64,000 bases of DNA, from positions 496,001-560,000 of the forward strand of contig NZ_CP180355.1 in NCBI RefSeq assembly GCF_048007035.1. Reading direction: 5' to 3'. Positions 25,604 through 34,891 of the stretch are shown one piece after another (the first letter of the stretch is position 1; each line of letters begins with the position of its first letter). The notes under the pieces were generated by a model, which saw only the letters and a program-made list of their open reading frames with translations, did no database searches and was not told where the DNA came from. Source of the stretch: Imperialibacter sp963977595. Its GTDB lineage: Bacteria > Bacteroidota > Bacteroidia > Cytophagales > Cyclobacteriaceae. A program made the translations under genes and the position numbers.

Positions 25604-27418
25604 ATGATATCATTTTGCCTATTCATTTTATATGCTTGCCAATTTCAACCAGACGATGTCTACTTCAAAGAGGTTGAAAAGCCCGACTTCTCTACCCTAG
25701 AAGTTTATATCGATAGTGAGGAAGACATACTGGTCTATAAACCAACAACCTTTAAGTTTGTCATCACGGAAGGAGCTGCTCTTAAGTGGGTTGACATCTA
25801 TTTAGACACAACGAGTGTTAGCTCGATAACACGAAATCTCACCGACACCCTTTCTTTTGTTATTGATCCCACCGATTACGAAAATGCTAGCTATGTGTTG
25901 AGGGTTACTTACGTTGCAGCACCCAATAATAACAGTCTTGGCGATATTCTTGGGTTCGAAGAGTATGAGATTTGGAAGGAATTGAAATTAACGATCAACA
26001 CAACCCCACCGCCACCTGTAGAAATAGATTCGATACTAATCGAAAACGGAACATTAAGGCTTACATGGAGTGCTCCAGAAATAATAAATTTTGACAAGTA
26101 CCATTTAAGGGCTGGGTCGGCAACTATTGAGCTTGATAACACAGCGACGGGCACTAAATTTCAGCAATTCATATCTGGAAACATAAATTTCCGAATCGAC
26201 ATCGAGACACCTTACTTTGATGTCGAGGGCACTAATAAGACTTTTTCACTGACGGAAACGCTACTATCCGCCGAAATTGTGGATAGTAATTTTGTCAAAA
26301 TTATCTGGAAGAAGCCTCTCCTATATCAAAATGTAGATAAAATTAAGATAGTAAAAATTAACAGATTTTCAGAGGAGGTTTTGATGGAATCAAGTCAGAT
26401 TCTCAATGACTCTATTCGGTACGAAAAAGAAATTTTTTTTGCCGAAAACTATAAATTTCAGGCAAGGTTTTACTACAAAAATGTGAGTTCACCTTATTCC
26501 CCCCAATATCATAGTTTGACATACGAGATTGCATTAGGCGATTCTATTCCAAGCTTTCTGCATATGACGTATGACCCGACTTTTAATAAGTATTTCCTAA
26601 AAAGTCTGCTCCCAGAAAACTCAAATAGTGAATATAACAATGTGATTTATCGTTTAAATAATAATCTCTTAGTTGAGTCTCAGGCAAACTTTCTTGAGTA
26701 TAACAATGAAAACCCAACAATAACAACCAGTCCAGACGGGCAAAAGGTATTGACAGTTACCTCCAACTCTCTTAGGTTGCTGGAATTCAATGCGTTAACA
26801 ATGACGCTTGAAAAAGAAACCTATTTCGGCTCCTATATAACCTCAACTAATAGTTTTACCCGAAGAGCCATGTCCACAAAATTGGCTTCAAACAACCTTG
26901 TCTTTGTCAAGACCTTAGGGCAGGCGATTGTGCTTGATTCCAAGAGAGAGAATACTGTTTTTTCCGAGCCAGCAACTTTAAGTGGCGATAATATTGATTT
27001 TAGCCCAACAGGAGATATCCTTTACTTCTATGGTATATTTTATGAACGTATGGTAGGCAAATATCAAAAGTCAATTAGTCTATCGAACCTAACTAACGGA
27101 CGTTTTATTGAGGATGGTAATCTACTATCAGTTCAAGGTAATGGGATAATAGAAATAAGTCCAAAAACTGGCACGATTGTCAACTCTTTTATTTTTGATG
27201 CTTTGGATTCGCAACCTGGACAATCTTCGTCCATTTCAAATGCCTTTATCGACAAGGAAAGAGATGTTTTTGTTTACATAAGATCCGATAAGGTATCTAT
27301 TTATCGATACTCAACAGGTAGGCTCATCAAGCAATTGCAAACAGGTGTTGGCTTCAAAAAATATTATTTTAACGGAACGTTATTCTCTACAAACGGCCGA
27401 GCACTCAAATACTACTAA
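25604..27418 (+). CDS. Unrecognised large lipoprotein
   Basis: Not recognised. The chosen start at 25604 gives a normal lipoprotein signal peptide (MISFCLFILYACQ, acylated Cys at residue 12); an in-frame ATG at 25556 would add 16 charged residues before it. About 604 residues remain. Residues around 130-310 show two Trp-rich beta segments (LRLTWSAPEI and VKIIWKKPLL) like fibronectin type III repeats. The later half has short repeated beta motifs with SPDGQ and SPTGD, as in beta-propeller proteins. It is AT-rich: 17 and 24 of 60 bases are G or C in two rows counted (26341 and 27301), against 30 of 60 in the dehydratase row at 24121. The next gene starts with no gap. Confidence 0.6.
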   Translation: MISFCLFILYACQFQPDDVYFKEVEKPDFSTLEVYIDSEEDILVYKPTTFKFVITEGAALKWVDIYLDTTSVSSITRNLTDTLSFVIDPTDYENASYVLRVTYVAAPNNNSLGDILGFEEYEIWKELKLTINTTPPPPVEIDSILIENGTLRLTWSAPEIINFDKYHLRAGSATIELDNTATGTKFQQFISGNINFRIDIETPYFDVEGTNKTFSLTETLLSAEIVDSNFVKIIWKKPLLYQNVDKIKIVKINRFSEEVLMESSQILNDSIRYEKEIFFAENYKFQARFYYKNVSSPYSPQYHSLTYEIALGDSIPSFLHMTYDPTFNKYFLKSLLPENSNSEYNNVIYRLNNNLLVESQANFLEYNNENPTITTSPDGQKVLTVTSNSLRLLEFNALTMTLEKETYFGSYITSTNSFTRRAMSTKLASNNLVFVKTLGQAIVLDSKRENTVFSEPATLSGDNIDFSPTGDILYFYGIFYERMVGKYQKSISLSNLTNGRFIEDGNLLSVQGNGIIEISPKTGTIVNSFIFDALDSQPGQSSSISNAFIDKERDVFVYIRSDKVSIYRYSTGRLIKQLQTGVGFKKYYFNGTLFSTNGRALKYY

Positions 27419-28108
27419 ATGAGAAAATTACTCACTTGCATGATCCTTTTTACCGTTTCCGGAGTCGGTTATTGTCAAATAATTAATATTGAGTCAAATG
27501 TATATTATGCCACATATTCAATGAAATATTTACGTGACGTGCAGGCCGTTTTTGCTTGGCATAACCCTATCCCTCTTAAATCAGTATCTTCTTTCCCAGC
27601 CTACTTTGCTTATGATTTTCTAAGCGCCTACAAAGTAGACGATATCAGCCAGATAGGTATTTGGGGAAGCTATCGTTCTACAGGGGCAAGAAACTCGTAT
27701 GTCGACTATTCGGGAAGCTATACAACAGATTTTTTGGTGGAGTCGGTCGTCATTGGCCCTGCATACCAAGGCAGCATTGTAACCAGGCCAGGAATTATCA
27801 AAATAAACCTGCGAGTCGGCTATTCGTGGAACTCTCTGGACATTGTCCAAACAATCAAGACTCAGGGCTCAAATGAGTCGACAAAAAAAAGCACCCCATC
27901 AGCCTCACTACCAATAATAGTAGGAATAAGTTACCGAAAGGATATATGGAAAGGTTATATAAACACCTCTCTCTTATATGAATATGCGAAATTGGATTAC
28001 CCAGTCACTCAGAGTGGCGCTCTTGTAGACTGGTCTGGGCTCAAAATAGGTTTAGGCGTGGGGGTTGATTTCACGAAAAAACCGGTTGATCCTTCTGGCA
28101 GCCACTAG
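27419..28108 (+). CDS. Unrecognised exported protein, probably outer-membrane beta-barrel
   Basis: A 229-residue protein with a signal peptide (about residues 1-20, ending GVGYCQ). The rest shows alternating aromatic and hydrophobic residues and a C-terminal strand GLGVGVDF, in keeping with a small outer-membrane barrel. Its ATG follows the stop codon of the lipoprotein gene directly, so both are cotranscribed. I do not recognise the family. The likely reading is a surface lipoprotein plus barrel pair; function unknown. Confidence 0.6.
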   Translation: MRKLLTCMILFTVSGVGYCQIINIESNVYYATYSMKYLRDVQAVFAWHNPIPLKSVSSFPAYFAYDFLSAYKVDDISQIGIWGSYRSTGARNSYVDYSGSYTTDFLVESVVIGPAYQGSIVTRPGIIKINLRVGYSWNSLDIVQTIKTQGSNESTKKSTPSASLPIIVGISYRKDIWKGYINTSLLYEYAKLDYPVTQSGALVDWSGLKIGLGVGVDFTKKPVDPSGSH

Positions 28109-28234
28109 TGAACAAAATCTCGTTCGTCAGGTTCACCTGCACCCCAACGTCATAGCCATCCCCCTTAGTAAGCACATCCACCATCCCTACATGCCTATGG
28201 CCAATTTGTAATGGACATGGCACGCCCCTTCTAG

Positions 28235-28254
28235 ACTCCTGCCTCCGCAGGAGT
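28235..28254. repeat. Short intergenic palindrome ACTCCTGC/GCAGGAGT
   Basis: Perfect 8-base arms ACTCCTGC (28235-28242) and GCAGGAGT (28247-28254) around a 4-base loop, followed by GACGG. It lies in the 184-base gap between two convergent genes. It resembles dispersed extragenic palindromes, and may end transcription from either side, although there is no T-run. Confidence 0.6.
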
Positions 28255-28292
28255 GACGGTACAACAAGCCTCAGTGCCTCCACCCCACACCC

Positions 28293-30686
28293 TTACTCAT
28301 ACCTCAGCGCATCCACTGGATTAGCTTTGGCCGATTTGAGCGTGTGGTAGCTGATGGTCGCCAGGGCAATGGCGACAGCAATAACCATCGACACAATAAA
28401 AACCACTGGATTGATGTCGATGTGATAAGCAAAGTTCTCCAACCACCTGCCAAGAAAAAGCCATGCAAGTGGTGTCATAATCACAAAGGCTATCAGAATG
28501 AGCAGCACAAAGCTTTTGCTCAGGCCAAACATGATATTGATCACCGAAGCGCCCAGCACCTTCCTGATGCCTATTTCTTTGATCCTTCTTTCGGTAGTGA
28601 TGGCAGCCAAACCAAACAGCCCCATACAGGCGATAAGGATGGCCAGTACGCCCATGATAGTCACCACGGCACTCATTTGTTTGTCGGAGCGGTAGAGCTC
28701 CTCAAAATGAGCATCCAGAAAGGTGTACTCCAGTGGAAACCTGCCAACATGTTTCGTCCACACCTCGTCGAGTTCTTTAAGGGCCGCCTCAATGTTTTGT
28801 CCATTAATTTTCACTGACATTTCCTGATAGCCCCATTCAGGGTGCACCACCATCGATAGCGTGTTGACGGCATAGTGCAGCGAATTGAAGTTAAAGTCTT
28901 CGGTTACCCCTATGATTGTTCCCAAAGAGTCGTTGTGAAACCACCCATGACCCGCCTTCGCTCCAATTGGCTGAGACAAATTCAGATCCTTGGCCAGCGA
29001 CTCATTGATGATGAACGACATGCCATTGTCTTGCGCATATTCCTTCGAGAAACCTCTCCCTTCTTTCAGCGTTATGCCAAATACCTCAAGGAAATCGTAA
29101 TCCACATTCACATTGGAGGGCGTAATGTCCATTACTCCTGAATCCGACTTGTACTTAAAGCCCCACTGGTGAAAGTTGTTGCCCAGCCGCTGGCCGGAGG
29201 CTGTTACGCCAAGAATGTTGGCTTGGTTGAGCAAGTCGCTTTTGATCAGGTCAAACTTCTTGTTAGCATCCCCATTCAGGCTTACCTGCACAATGTGATC
29301 CTTATCGAAGCCAATGTCTTTGTTTTGCATGAAGCTGAGCTGCTGCAACACCACGAAAGTGCTCACAATCATGGCCAATGCCAGACCAAACTGCACTACT
29401 ATCAGCGAGTTTCCCAGCCACGACTTGCCACTCTTTACATTTGCTCCTTTAATGATGCTGACGGTCTTAAATGAGGCCATAAAAAGTGCCGGATAAATCC
29501 CACCAATCAACCCCAACATCAAAGTAATGAAGAAAAGCCCTCCCCAAAATGAAGGTTGCCCAAGGTAGGAAAGCAAGCTCAGTTCCCTTCCAATCAGTGT
29601 ATTCAAAAAGGGAATAAGGAGGAGATCCAGGAGCAGCGCCAGGATCAACGCCAGGAAAGCCAAAATGGTTGACTCAATAAGGAATTGAGAAAAGAGCTGA
29701 CCTTTTTTGGCTCCAATTGACTTGCGAATACCAACTTCCTTGAAGCGATAAGAAGCTCTGGCAGTGACCAGGTTGGTGAAGTTCACTCCAGCAATAAGCA
29801 GAATGAAGATTCCCACAAGCTCAAAAGTACCTATGTACTCGCCATTGAATTTTCGGTAGTCGTGGTAGTCGTGCTCAATATCTATCGAGCCCAAATGCAC
29901 ATCCGTCAATGGCTGCAAAAATAATTTGTAGTAGTCCAGAATATCCTCACCACCATGCTTAAGTAGAAAATCGTTGAACCCGGCAGACATTTCATCCACG
30001 TTTGTACCCGGGTGCAGTTCAAGGTAGGTCACCATCCAGTTGCTGCCCCAGGCGGTATTAAGACCCGGATTGTCTCTGACAATGGTCGCCATGGAAACAA
30101 GCACCTCGAATTGCAAATGTGAGTTTTCGGGCACATCCTTCATTATCCCGGTAATCTTATAAGACTTATCGCCCCAGGTCACCATTTCCCCCATCACGTC
30201 TTTTCTCTCAAAAAGCTTCAAGGCTAACCCCTCTGTCACTACCATGGTGAGTGGGTCGTTCAACGCATTTTCCCTATCACCTTCAACTACGCCAAAGTCA
30301 AACATTCGGAGAAAAGTGCTGTCCACATTAGCTCCCATTTTAACTTTGATCTTCCTTTCACCCACCTCAAACAGCATATTGTCGTTTCCCATGAACCGTG
30401 CGTACCGCTTCACCTGGGGAAAATCCTGCTGCATGAACGGCCCCATGCCCGGCATAGACAAGGCTACTTTTTGAGTGTTGGTACCAGGAAAGCTCTGAAT
30501 CTCATCGAGCCGGTAGATGTTTTCCTTTAGCGAATGGAATTGATCGAAGCTGGTTTCATCCTGAATAAACAGGTAGATAACGATGGACGCCGCTAAGCCA
30601 ATAGCGAGGCTGAAAACGTTAATGAAACTAAAAAGTTTTTGCTTGAGCAGGTTACGAAATGCAATGAGGAGGTAGTTTTTGATCAT
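28293..30686 (-). CDS. ABC transporter permease, MacB/FtsX family
   Basis: A 797-residue inner-membrane protein with the double MacB_PCD-FtsX architecture common in Cytophagales. A transmembrane helix (about residues 20-42) is followed by a periplasmic MacB-like domain, three helices (about 285-400), then helix (about 425-445), a second periplasmic domain and three final helices (about 680-780). The ITTERRIKEIGIRKVLGAS and SYRFKEVGIRKSIGAKKGQ segments are the typical cytoplasmic FtsX loops. No ATPase gene is adjacent, so its partner is elsewhere. Such proteins export peptides or lipoproteins or act as mechanotransmitters; substrate unknown. Confidence 0.85.
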   Translation of the reverse strand: MIKNYLLIAFRNLLKQKLFSFINVFSLAIGLAASIVIYLFIQDETSFDQFHSLKENIYRLDEIQSFPGTNTQKVALSMPGMGPFMQQDFPQVKRYARFMGNDNMLFEVGERKIKVKMGANVDSTFLRMFDFGVVEGDRENALNDPLTMVVTEGLALKLFERKDVMGEMVTWGDKSYKITGIMKDVPENSHLQFEVLVSMATIVRDNPGLNTAWGSNWMVTYLELHPGTNVDEMSAGFNDFLLKHGGEDILDYYKLFLQPLTDVHLGSIDIEHDYHDYRKFNGEYIGTFELVGIFILLIAGVNFTNLVTARASYRFKEVGIRKSIGAKKGQLFSQFLIESTILAFLALILALLLDLLLIPFLNTLIGRELSLLSYLGQPSFWGGLFFITLMLGLIGGIYPALFMASFKTVSIIKGANVKSGKSWLGNSLIVVQFGLALAMIVSTFVVLQQLSFMQNKDIGFDKDHIVQVSLNGDANKKFDLIKSDLLNQANILGVTASGQRLGNNFHQWGFKYKSDSGVMDITPSNVNVDYDFLEVFGITLKEGRGFSKEYAQDNGMSFIINESLAKDLNLSQPIGAKAGHGWFHNDSLGTIIGVTEDFNFNSLHYAVNTLSMVVHPEWGYQEMSVKINGQNIEAALKELDEVWTKHVGRFPLEYTFLDAHFEELYRSDKQMSAVVTIMGVLAILIACMGLFGLAAITTERRIKEIGIRKVLGASVINIMFGLSKSFVLLILIAFVIMTPLAWLFLGRWLENFAYHIDINPVVFIVSMVIAVAIALATISYHTLKSAKANPVDALRYE

Positions 30687-30832
30687 GGAAGGGATTGATT
30701 AGTTATTGAAATTTACTCGCTTCTAATCAAATGGTTACATGGTTAAGGCCTTTTGACACTTCTTTTACACTCTTTTTACATAACCTGTCCTCAACAGGCA
30801 ACACTTGAGGGCTTGAAAAGCGCAGCAAAACT

Positions 30833-31906
30833 CTACTGGCTCACCTTCCATTGCTCAGGAGTCAGCCCAGTCCATTTCTTAAAAGCTTTAAAGAAAGAGT
30901 TGGGATCAGAGAACCCACATTCAAAAGCAATTTCTTTTAAGCTCAGTCGTTCGTTGCGGAGCAGTTGGCAAGCCAACGCTTTTCTCACCCGGTCAATCAC
31001 CTGCTGGAAGTTTGTTTGCTCACTACGTAGCTTCCGTTGCAAGCTGCGCTCACTCAACGAGAAATGGTTGGCTGCCGCTTTTAAGTCGGGGGTGTTTTTA
31101 ATGTTGGTCTTTAAATAGGCCTCAAGCTGAGTCTTGAACAATTCTTTGTCTTGCTGTGCGCTCTGCTCAAGGTATTGTTTCAAATGGTCCCACAGCTGTG
31201 GGTTGGCGAACGGCAGCGGTCGAAGAAAAACATCCGCTTTGAACACCAGGTAACAACCATCCCCCGTCAACGGGTCAATACCCACAGTTCTCCTCATTAC
31301 CGACCGCTCAGGTCCGGGCAACTCGTAAGGAAGGGTAAGCGACACAGGCTGCGCTATTTCAGCATCGAACCACTCTTTTACTATCCTCATCATTCCATAA
31401 AGAAACATTTCGATAGTCACTTGAAAAGTCCGTTGTTTCCAAAGGCCCGACTCTGTTGTAGTTATTGTGGAGGCAATGTACTCACCTCTCCTTTCAATAG
31501 ATGGGCTAAAAATGCCGTTTAGCTTACCATAGTATTTATAAAATGCCTCCGATACATTCTGCAGTGTTGGGCTCACCTGCACCAGCTGACCCAGTGCGCC
31601 CAGCATATTAATTTGCCCCAACGAAAAATGCTTGTACTCAATATCGTAGGCCATTTGCCCATCGGGGTAATGTGTAGCCACGTGGCCAATGATCCGAAAG
31701 AACATTTCGGCACGTATCATGTCGTCGGTGGGCAACGACTCCAGCAATATGTAATCCGGAGAATTTTGCAGCAAATGACCATAGCCAGCCACCTCTACCT
31801 TCTTCATCAGGTGCTTTACAATATTGGCTGATATCATCATGGGCATCAATTTAACTACTTTGTCGTGATTGGCAAGTGCTTTGGCGGGTTTGGAAAACTC
31901 CAGCAC
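30833..31906 (-). CDS. AraC-family transcriptional regulator
   Basis: A 357-residue regulator. The N-terminal region (about 20-200) matches the arabinose-binding-like domain found in OruR/ArgR-type AraC proteins. The C-terminal double helix-turn-helix (about 265-350) ends LKEIAFECGFSDPNSFFKAF followed by KKWTGLTPEQW, the standard AraC signature. It is divergent from the flavin monooxygenase gene at 31947 with only 40 bases between them, so it probably controls that gene and itself. Its effector is unknown. Confidence 0.88.
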   Translation of the reverse strand: MLEFSKPAKALANHDKVVKLMPMMISANIVKHLMKKVEVAGYGHLLQNSPDYILLESLPTDDMIRAEMFFRIIGHVATHYPDGQMAYDIEYKHFSLGQINMLGALGQLVQVSPTLQNVSEAFYKYYGKLNGIFSPSIERRGEYIASTITTTESGLWKQRTFQVTIEMFLYGMMRIVKEWFDAEIAQPVSLTLPYELPGPERSVMRRTVGIDPLTGDGCYLVFKADVFLRPLPFANPQLWDHLKQYLEQSAQQDKELFKTQLEAYLKTNIKNTPDLKAAANHFSLSERSLQRKLRSEQTNFQQVIDRVRKALACQLLRNERLSLKEIAFECGFSDPNSFFKAFKKWTGLTPEQWKVSQ

Positions 31907-31946
31907 TGCTCTTTGCCGTAAAATTGCATAACCAAATTATTAAAAC

Positions 31947-33083
31947 ATGAAGGCAGTAATAGCAGGTGGCGGAATAGGTGGGTTAACGACCGCCATCGCA
32001 CTGGAAAAGCTCGGGCACGAAGTAGAAGTATATGAAGCAGCATCGGAGTTCAAATCTGTGGGCGCCGGTCTTGGTCTGGCAGCGAATGCTGTCAAAGCAT
32101 TTGACCATCTGGGCCTGAAGGACGAAGTGCTGGCCGCAGGTCAGCTACTTCCAAGCGCAAAACTTTTGACCAAAGAGGGAGCTCTCATTACTCAGGTAGA
32201 TTCACTAAAAATAAGCGCAAAATATGGTGTTGATAACTTTGCTATTCACCGTGCCGAGCTGCACGAAGTATTACTCAAAAACCTTAAGAAAACTAAACTC
32301 GTCACAGGGAAAAAAGCGGAGAGCTGCAGTGAAAGCGCATCTGGCGTCGAAGTAAAGTTTACTGACGGAACCTCAGCCTCCGGCGATTTTTTAATAGCCG
32401 CTGACGGCATTCACTCCCAAATAAGGAAGCAGTTTTTACCTAAGTCGGCACCACGATATGCCGGCTACACCTGCTGGAGAGCTGTGGTTCCGCAACCCAA
32501 ACAACGGATAGAGCTGCCTTCAGAAACATGGGGAGAAGGCGCACGATTTGGCATCGTTCCATTGAAGGATGATAGGATTTACTGGTTTGCCTGCCTCAAC
32601 GCAAGGCAGCATGACCTGTCGGTGCGCAACTTCAAAAAAGGAAACCTTCTCTGGCACTTCGATGACTTCCATGAACCAGTGGCAGAGCTGATCCAGAGTG
32701 CGGCACAGGAAGAGATCATCTGGGGTGACATCATCGACCTGGTGCCGATCGATAAGTTTGCTTTTGGTAAGGTGCTGCTAGCGGGCGATGCAGGTCACGC
32801 TACCACGCCCAATATGGGACAGGGGGCTTGCCAGGCGATTGAAGATGCGGCCTTTCTTTACTCGATCCTGCGAGGCGGCGGAACCATTGAGGAGAAATTC
32901 CGTCGATTCGAAAAGGTCAGGAAGCCACGAACCAAAAAGATAGTGGAAAACTCATGGCGAATAGGCCGGGTGGCTCAATGGGAAAAGCCCTGGGCAGCCG
33001 GGTTGCGCAACAAGCTATTTAGTATGGTTCCACAAAGCGTTCAGGAGAAGCAGCTGTCATTTTTATACGAGGTGGAGTTCTAG
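31947..33083 (+). CDS. FAD-dependent monooxygenase
   Basis: A 378-residue group A flavin hydroxylase. The FAD-binding motif MKAVIAGGGIGGLTTAIAL opens the protein, the second motif LIAADGIHSQIRKQF is near residue 150 and GDAGHATTPNMGQGACQAIEDA near 275-296. These enzymes hydroxylate aromatic rings or other substrates with NAD(P)H and oxygen; the closest-looking relatives are salicylate hydroxylase, zeaxanthin epoxidase-like and TetX-like proteins. It is divergent from an AraC regulator. Substrate specificity is not visible. Confidence 0.88.
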   Translation: MKAVIAGGGIGGLTTAIALEKLGHEVEVYEAASEFKSVGAGLGLAANAVKAFDHLGLKDEVLAAGQLLPSAKLLTKEGALITQVDSLKISAKYGVDNFAIHRAELHEVLLKNLKKTKLVTGKKAESCSESASGVEVKFTDGTSASGDFLIAADGIHSQIRKQFLPKSAPRYAGYTCWRAVVPQPKQRIELPSETWGEGARFGIVPLKDDRIYWFACLNARQHDLSVRNFKKGNLLWHFDDFHEPVAELIQSAAQEEIIWGDIIDLVPIDKFAFGKVLLAGDAGHATTPNMGQGACQAIEDAAFLYSILRGGGTIEEKFRRFEKVRKPRTKKIVENSWRIGRVAQWEKPWAAGLRNKLFSMVPQSVQEKQLSFLYEVEF

Positions 33084-33155
33084 GTATATGTAAGTGAACA
33101 GTTTGGGAAACATTTAGTATATTCATCTGCAATAGCCAAGGCTTAAACAGGTGTA

Positions 33156-34340
33156 TTGAAACTTCTTCTACCTATTTTCATATCGCTTGTGTCAATCAAG
33201 GCATTGGCACAAGAGGGAGGCACTGATATTGTTATCGGCAAATCGCATGTTATTCATTCCAAAATCCTGAATGAAAAACGGCACTATGCGGTGTATCTTC
33301 CTGATGGCTACAGTAATAAATCGTCTCATCCGAAGAGCTATCCCGTGATGTATGTGCTGGATGGTGAGAGTCACTTTCACAGTGTAAGCGGCATTGTTGA
33401 TGCCAGGTCACCCTTTTACCTTCCACAAATGATAGTCGTTGCCATTGGCAATACAGACAGGTGGCGGGATTTGACCCCAACCAGCAATGACTCATTGTTG
33501 GAGAAACCCAATAGTAAGGCTAACACGACTGGCGGCGGAGAGGAGTTTCTAGACTTTATCGAGAAAGAGCTGATCCCTCACATCGACAAAACTTACCTCA
33601 CGGCTCCATTTAGACTATTCGTTGGGCATTCTCTTGGCGGTTTGCTGGCACTCTATTCAGCCTACTCCCGGCCGGGTCTGTTCAATGCCTTTATCGCCAT
33701 CGATCCGACCGTTGGATGGGACGATAATATGGCGATAAAAAAGTTCGAAGAAGAGGGTATGCAATCGAAGCTGGTTAACAAATCGATCTTTTTGGGCATA
33801 TCTAATCGGGTCACCGAAAACAGCTTTAAGCGTTTAACAACAGATCGGGCTGTTGATAGAATTGTGACGACCTTGCAAACATCTGGAGCATCGGGATTTA
33901 GATTCAACTATGAAAAATACGAAACTGAAACCCATGGTTCTGTGCCACTTTTCGCAGAGTTGGATGGGCTCCATTTTATTTTTGAGAAATACCGCATCAA
34001 CATTGAGTCGGATAACCCTGATGCAGCAAAACTAAAAACCCATTTTGAACGATTTTCCGAAGATGTCCATTTTTCATTTCCACCACCCGAAGCAGTCGTT
34101 AACGTCGTGGCCTACAACTTTATGGTCCGAAAAGAATACGACAAGGCACTTGAATGCTACCTCTTGAATATTGAAAACTATCCTAAAAGCAGCTCCGCTT
34201 ATCTGACAGTCGGCGACATATACCGGGACAAAAAAGGAGATCGGAAAAAGGCCCTGGAATATTACGAAAGATACCTGAAAATTAATCCTGGTGCGACGAT
34301 GGTAAAAAACCGGATCAAAGCGCTGACTGAAGGTGACTAG
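33156..34340 (+). CDS. Exported esterase (IroE/Fes-like alpha/beta hydrolase) with C-terminal TPR
   Basis: A 394-residue protein with a signal peptide (about residues 1-18, ending IKALAQ). The esterase D-like alpha/beta hydrolase domain covers about 25-290, with the nucleophile elbow LFVGHSLGGLLALYS (serine near residue 155). The C-terminal part (about 315-390) contains two TPR-like helices (YDKALECYLLNIENYP and KKALEYYERYLKINPG). The start is TTG at 33156; no ATG is suitably placed. Members of the family hydrolyse siderophore esters or act as secreted acyl esterases. A hydrolase-TPR fusion of this kind is common in Bacteroidota. Confidence 0.82.
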   Translation: MKLLLPIFISLVSIKALAQEGGTDIVIGKSHVIHSKILNEKRHYAVYLPDGYSNKSSHPKSYPVMYVLDGESHFHSVSGIVDARSPFYLPQMIVVAIGNTDRWRDLTPTSNDSLLEKPNSKANTTGGGEEFLDFIEKELIPHIDKTYLTAPFRLFVGHSLGGLLALYSAYSRPGLFNAFIAIDPTVGWDDNMAIKKFEEEGMQSKLVNKSIFLGISNRVTENSFKRLTTDRAVDRIVTTLQTSGASGFRFNYEKYETETHGSVPLFAELDGLHFIFEKYRINIESDNPDAAKLKTHFERFSEDVHFSFPPPEAVVNVVAYNFMVRKEYDKALECYLLNIENYPKSSSAYLTVGDIYRDKKGDRKKALEYYERYLKINPGATMVKNRIKALTEGD

Positions 34341-34420
34341 CGAGAACCTGAACCGTAGCTAAGCGACTCCGTTTAATATAATTTTGTTCTTATCTTTAAA
34401 CTGCAAAAGGCCAGTAAGTC

Positions 34421-34624
34421 ATGGAAGCAATTAAGAAAAAATATATAGTTGATGAAAAGCAGAAAAAGGTAGCTGTTCAAATTGACATTCAGGAGTTCGA
34501 GAAAATTGAGCGAGTAATTGAAGACTATGCACTAGGCAAACTGATAGAAGAAAATGATTCTTCTGAATCTTTGACTTTTGATGAAGCCAAATTAGCCTAT
34601 CAACAGCTGCAAAAAGCAAAGTAG
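34421..34624 (+). CDS. Antitoxin of a RelE-type toxin-antitoxin pair
   Basis: A 67-residue acidic and helical protein with a beta strand followed by an amphipathic helix (KVAVQIDIQEFEKIERVIEDYAL), the layout of Phd/RelB-type antitoxins. It has no clear family motif, so the call rests on its size and its place directly before a RelE/ParE toxin gene. Stop and start overlap by one base (TAGTG), as in many toxin-antitoxin operons. The antitoxin is expected to bind its own promoter and neutralise the toxin. Confidence 0.72.
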   Translation: MEAIKKKYIVDEKQKKVAVQIDIQEFEKIERVIEDYALGKLIEENDSSESLTFDEAKLAYQQLQKAK

Positions 34625-34890
34625 TGAATGTAAGGTTTGCTAAAAACTTCCTAAAAGACCTTGCATCCGTTCCGTCAAAGGAAAGAACGAAGATCGAAGC
34701 TTTTGTTTTTGAAGAGATACTTACCCTTGATGAAATTTCCTCGATCAACAGCATAAAAAAACTAAAAGGTTATCCCAGCTATTACAGAATACGCTTTGGC
34801 AACTATCGGGTTGGTATCAGCTACACAAATGAAATACTAACATTTGAAAGAGTGCTGCACCGAAAAGAAATCTATCGCTACTTCCCCTAA
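34624..34890 (+). CDS. RelE/ParE-family toxin
   Basis: An 88-residue basic protein, GTG start. Typical features are the opening VRFAKNFLKDLASVP, the IKKLKGYPSYYRIRFGNYRVGISY core and the C-terminal FERVLHRKEIYRYFP. RelE-type members cut mRNA in the ribosome and ParE members poison gyrase; the K-L-x-G-x(3)-YRIR-x-G-x-YR pattern is shared by both, so the target is open. The gene is complete and overlaps the antitoxin stop. It converges with the formylglycine-generating enzyme gene, with one base between them. Confidence 0.85.
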   Translation: MNVRFAKNFLKDLASVPSKERTKIEAFVFEEILTLDEISSINSIKKLKGYPSYYRIRFGNYRVGISYTNEILTFERVLHRKEIYRYFP

Positions 34891-34891
34891 A

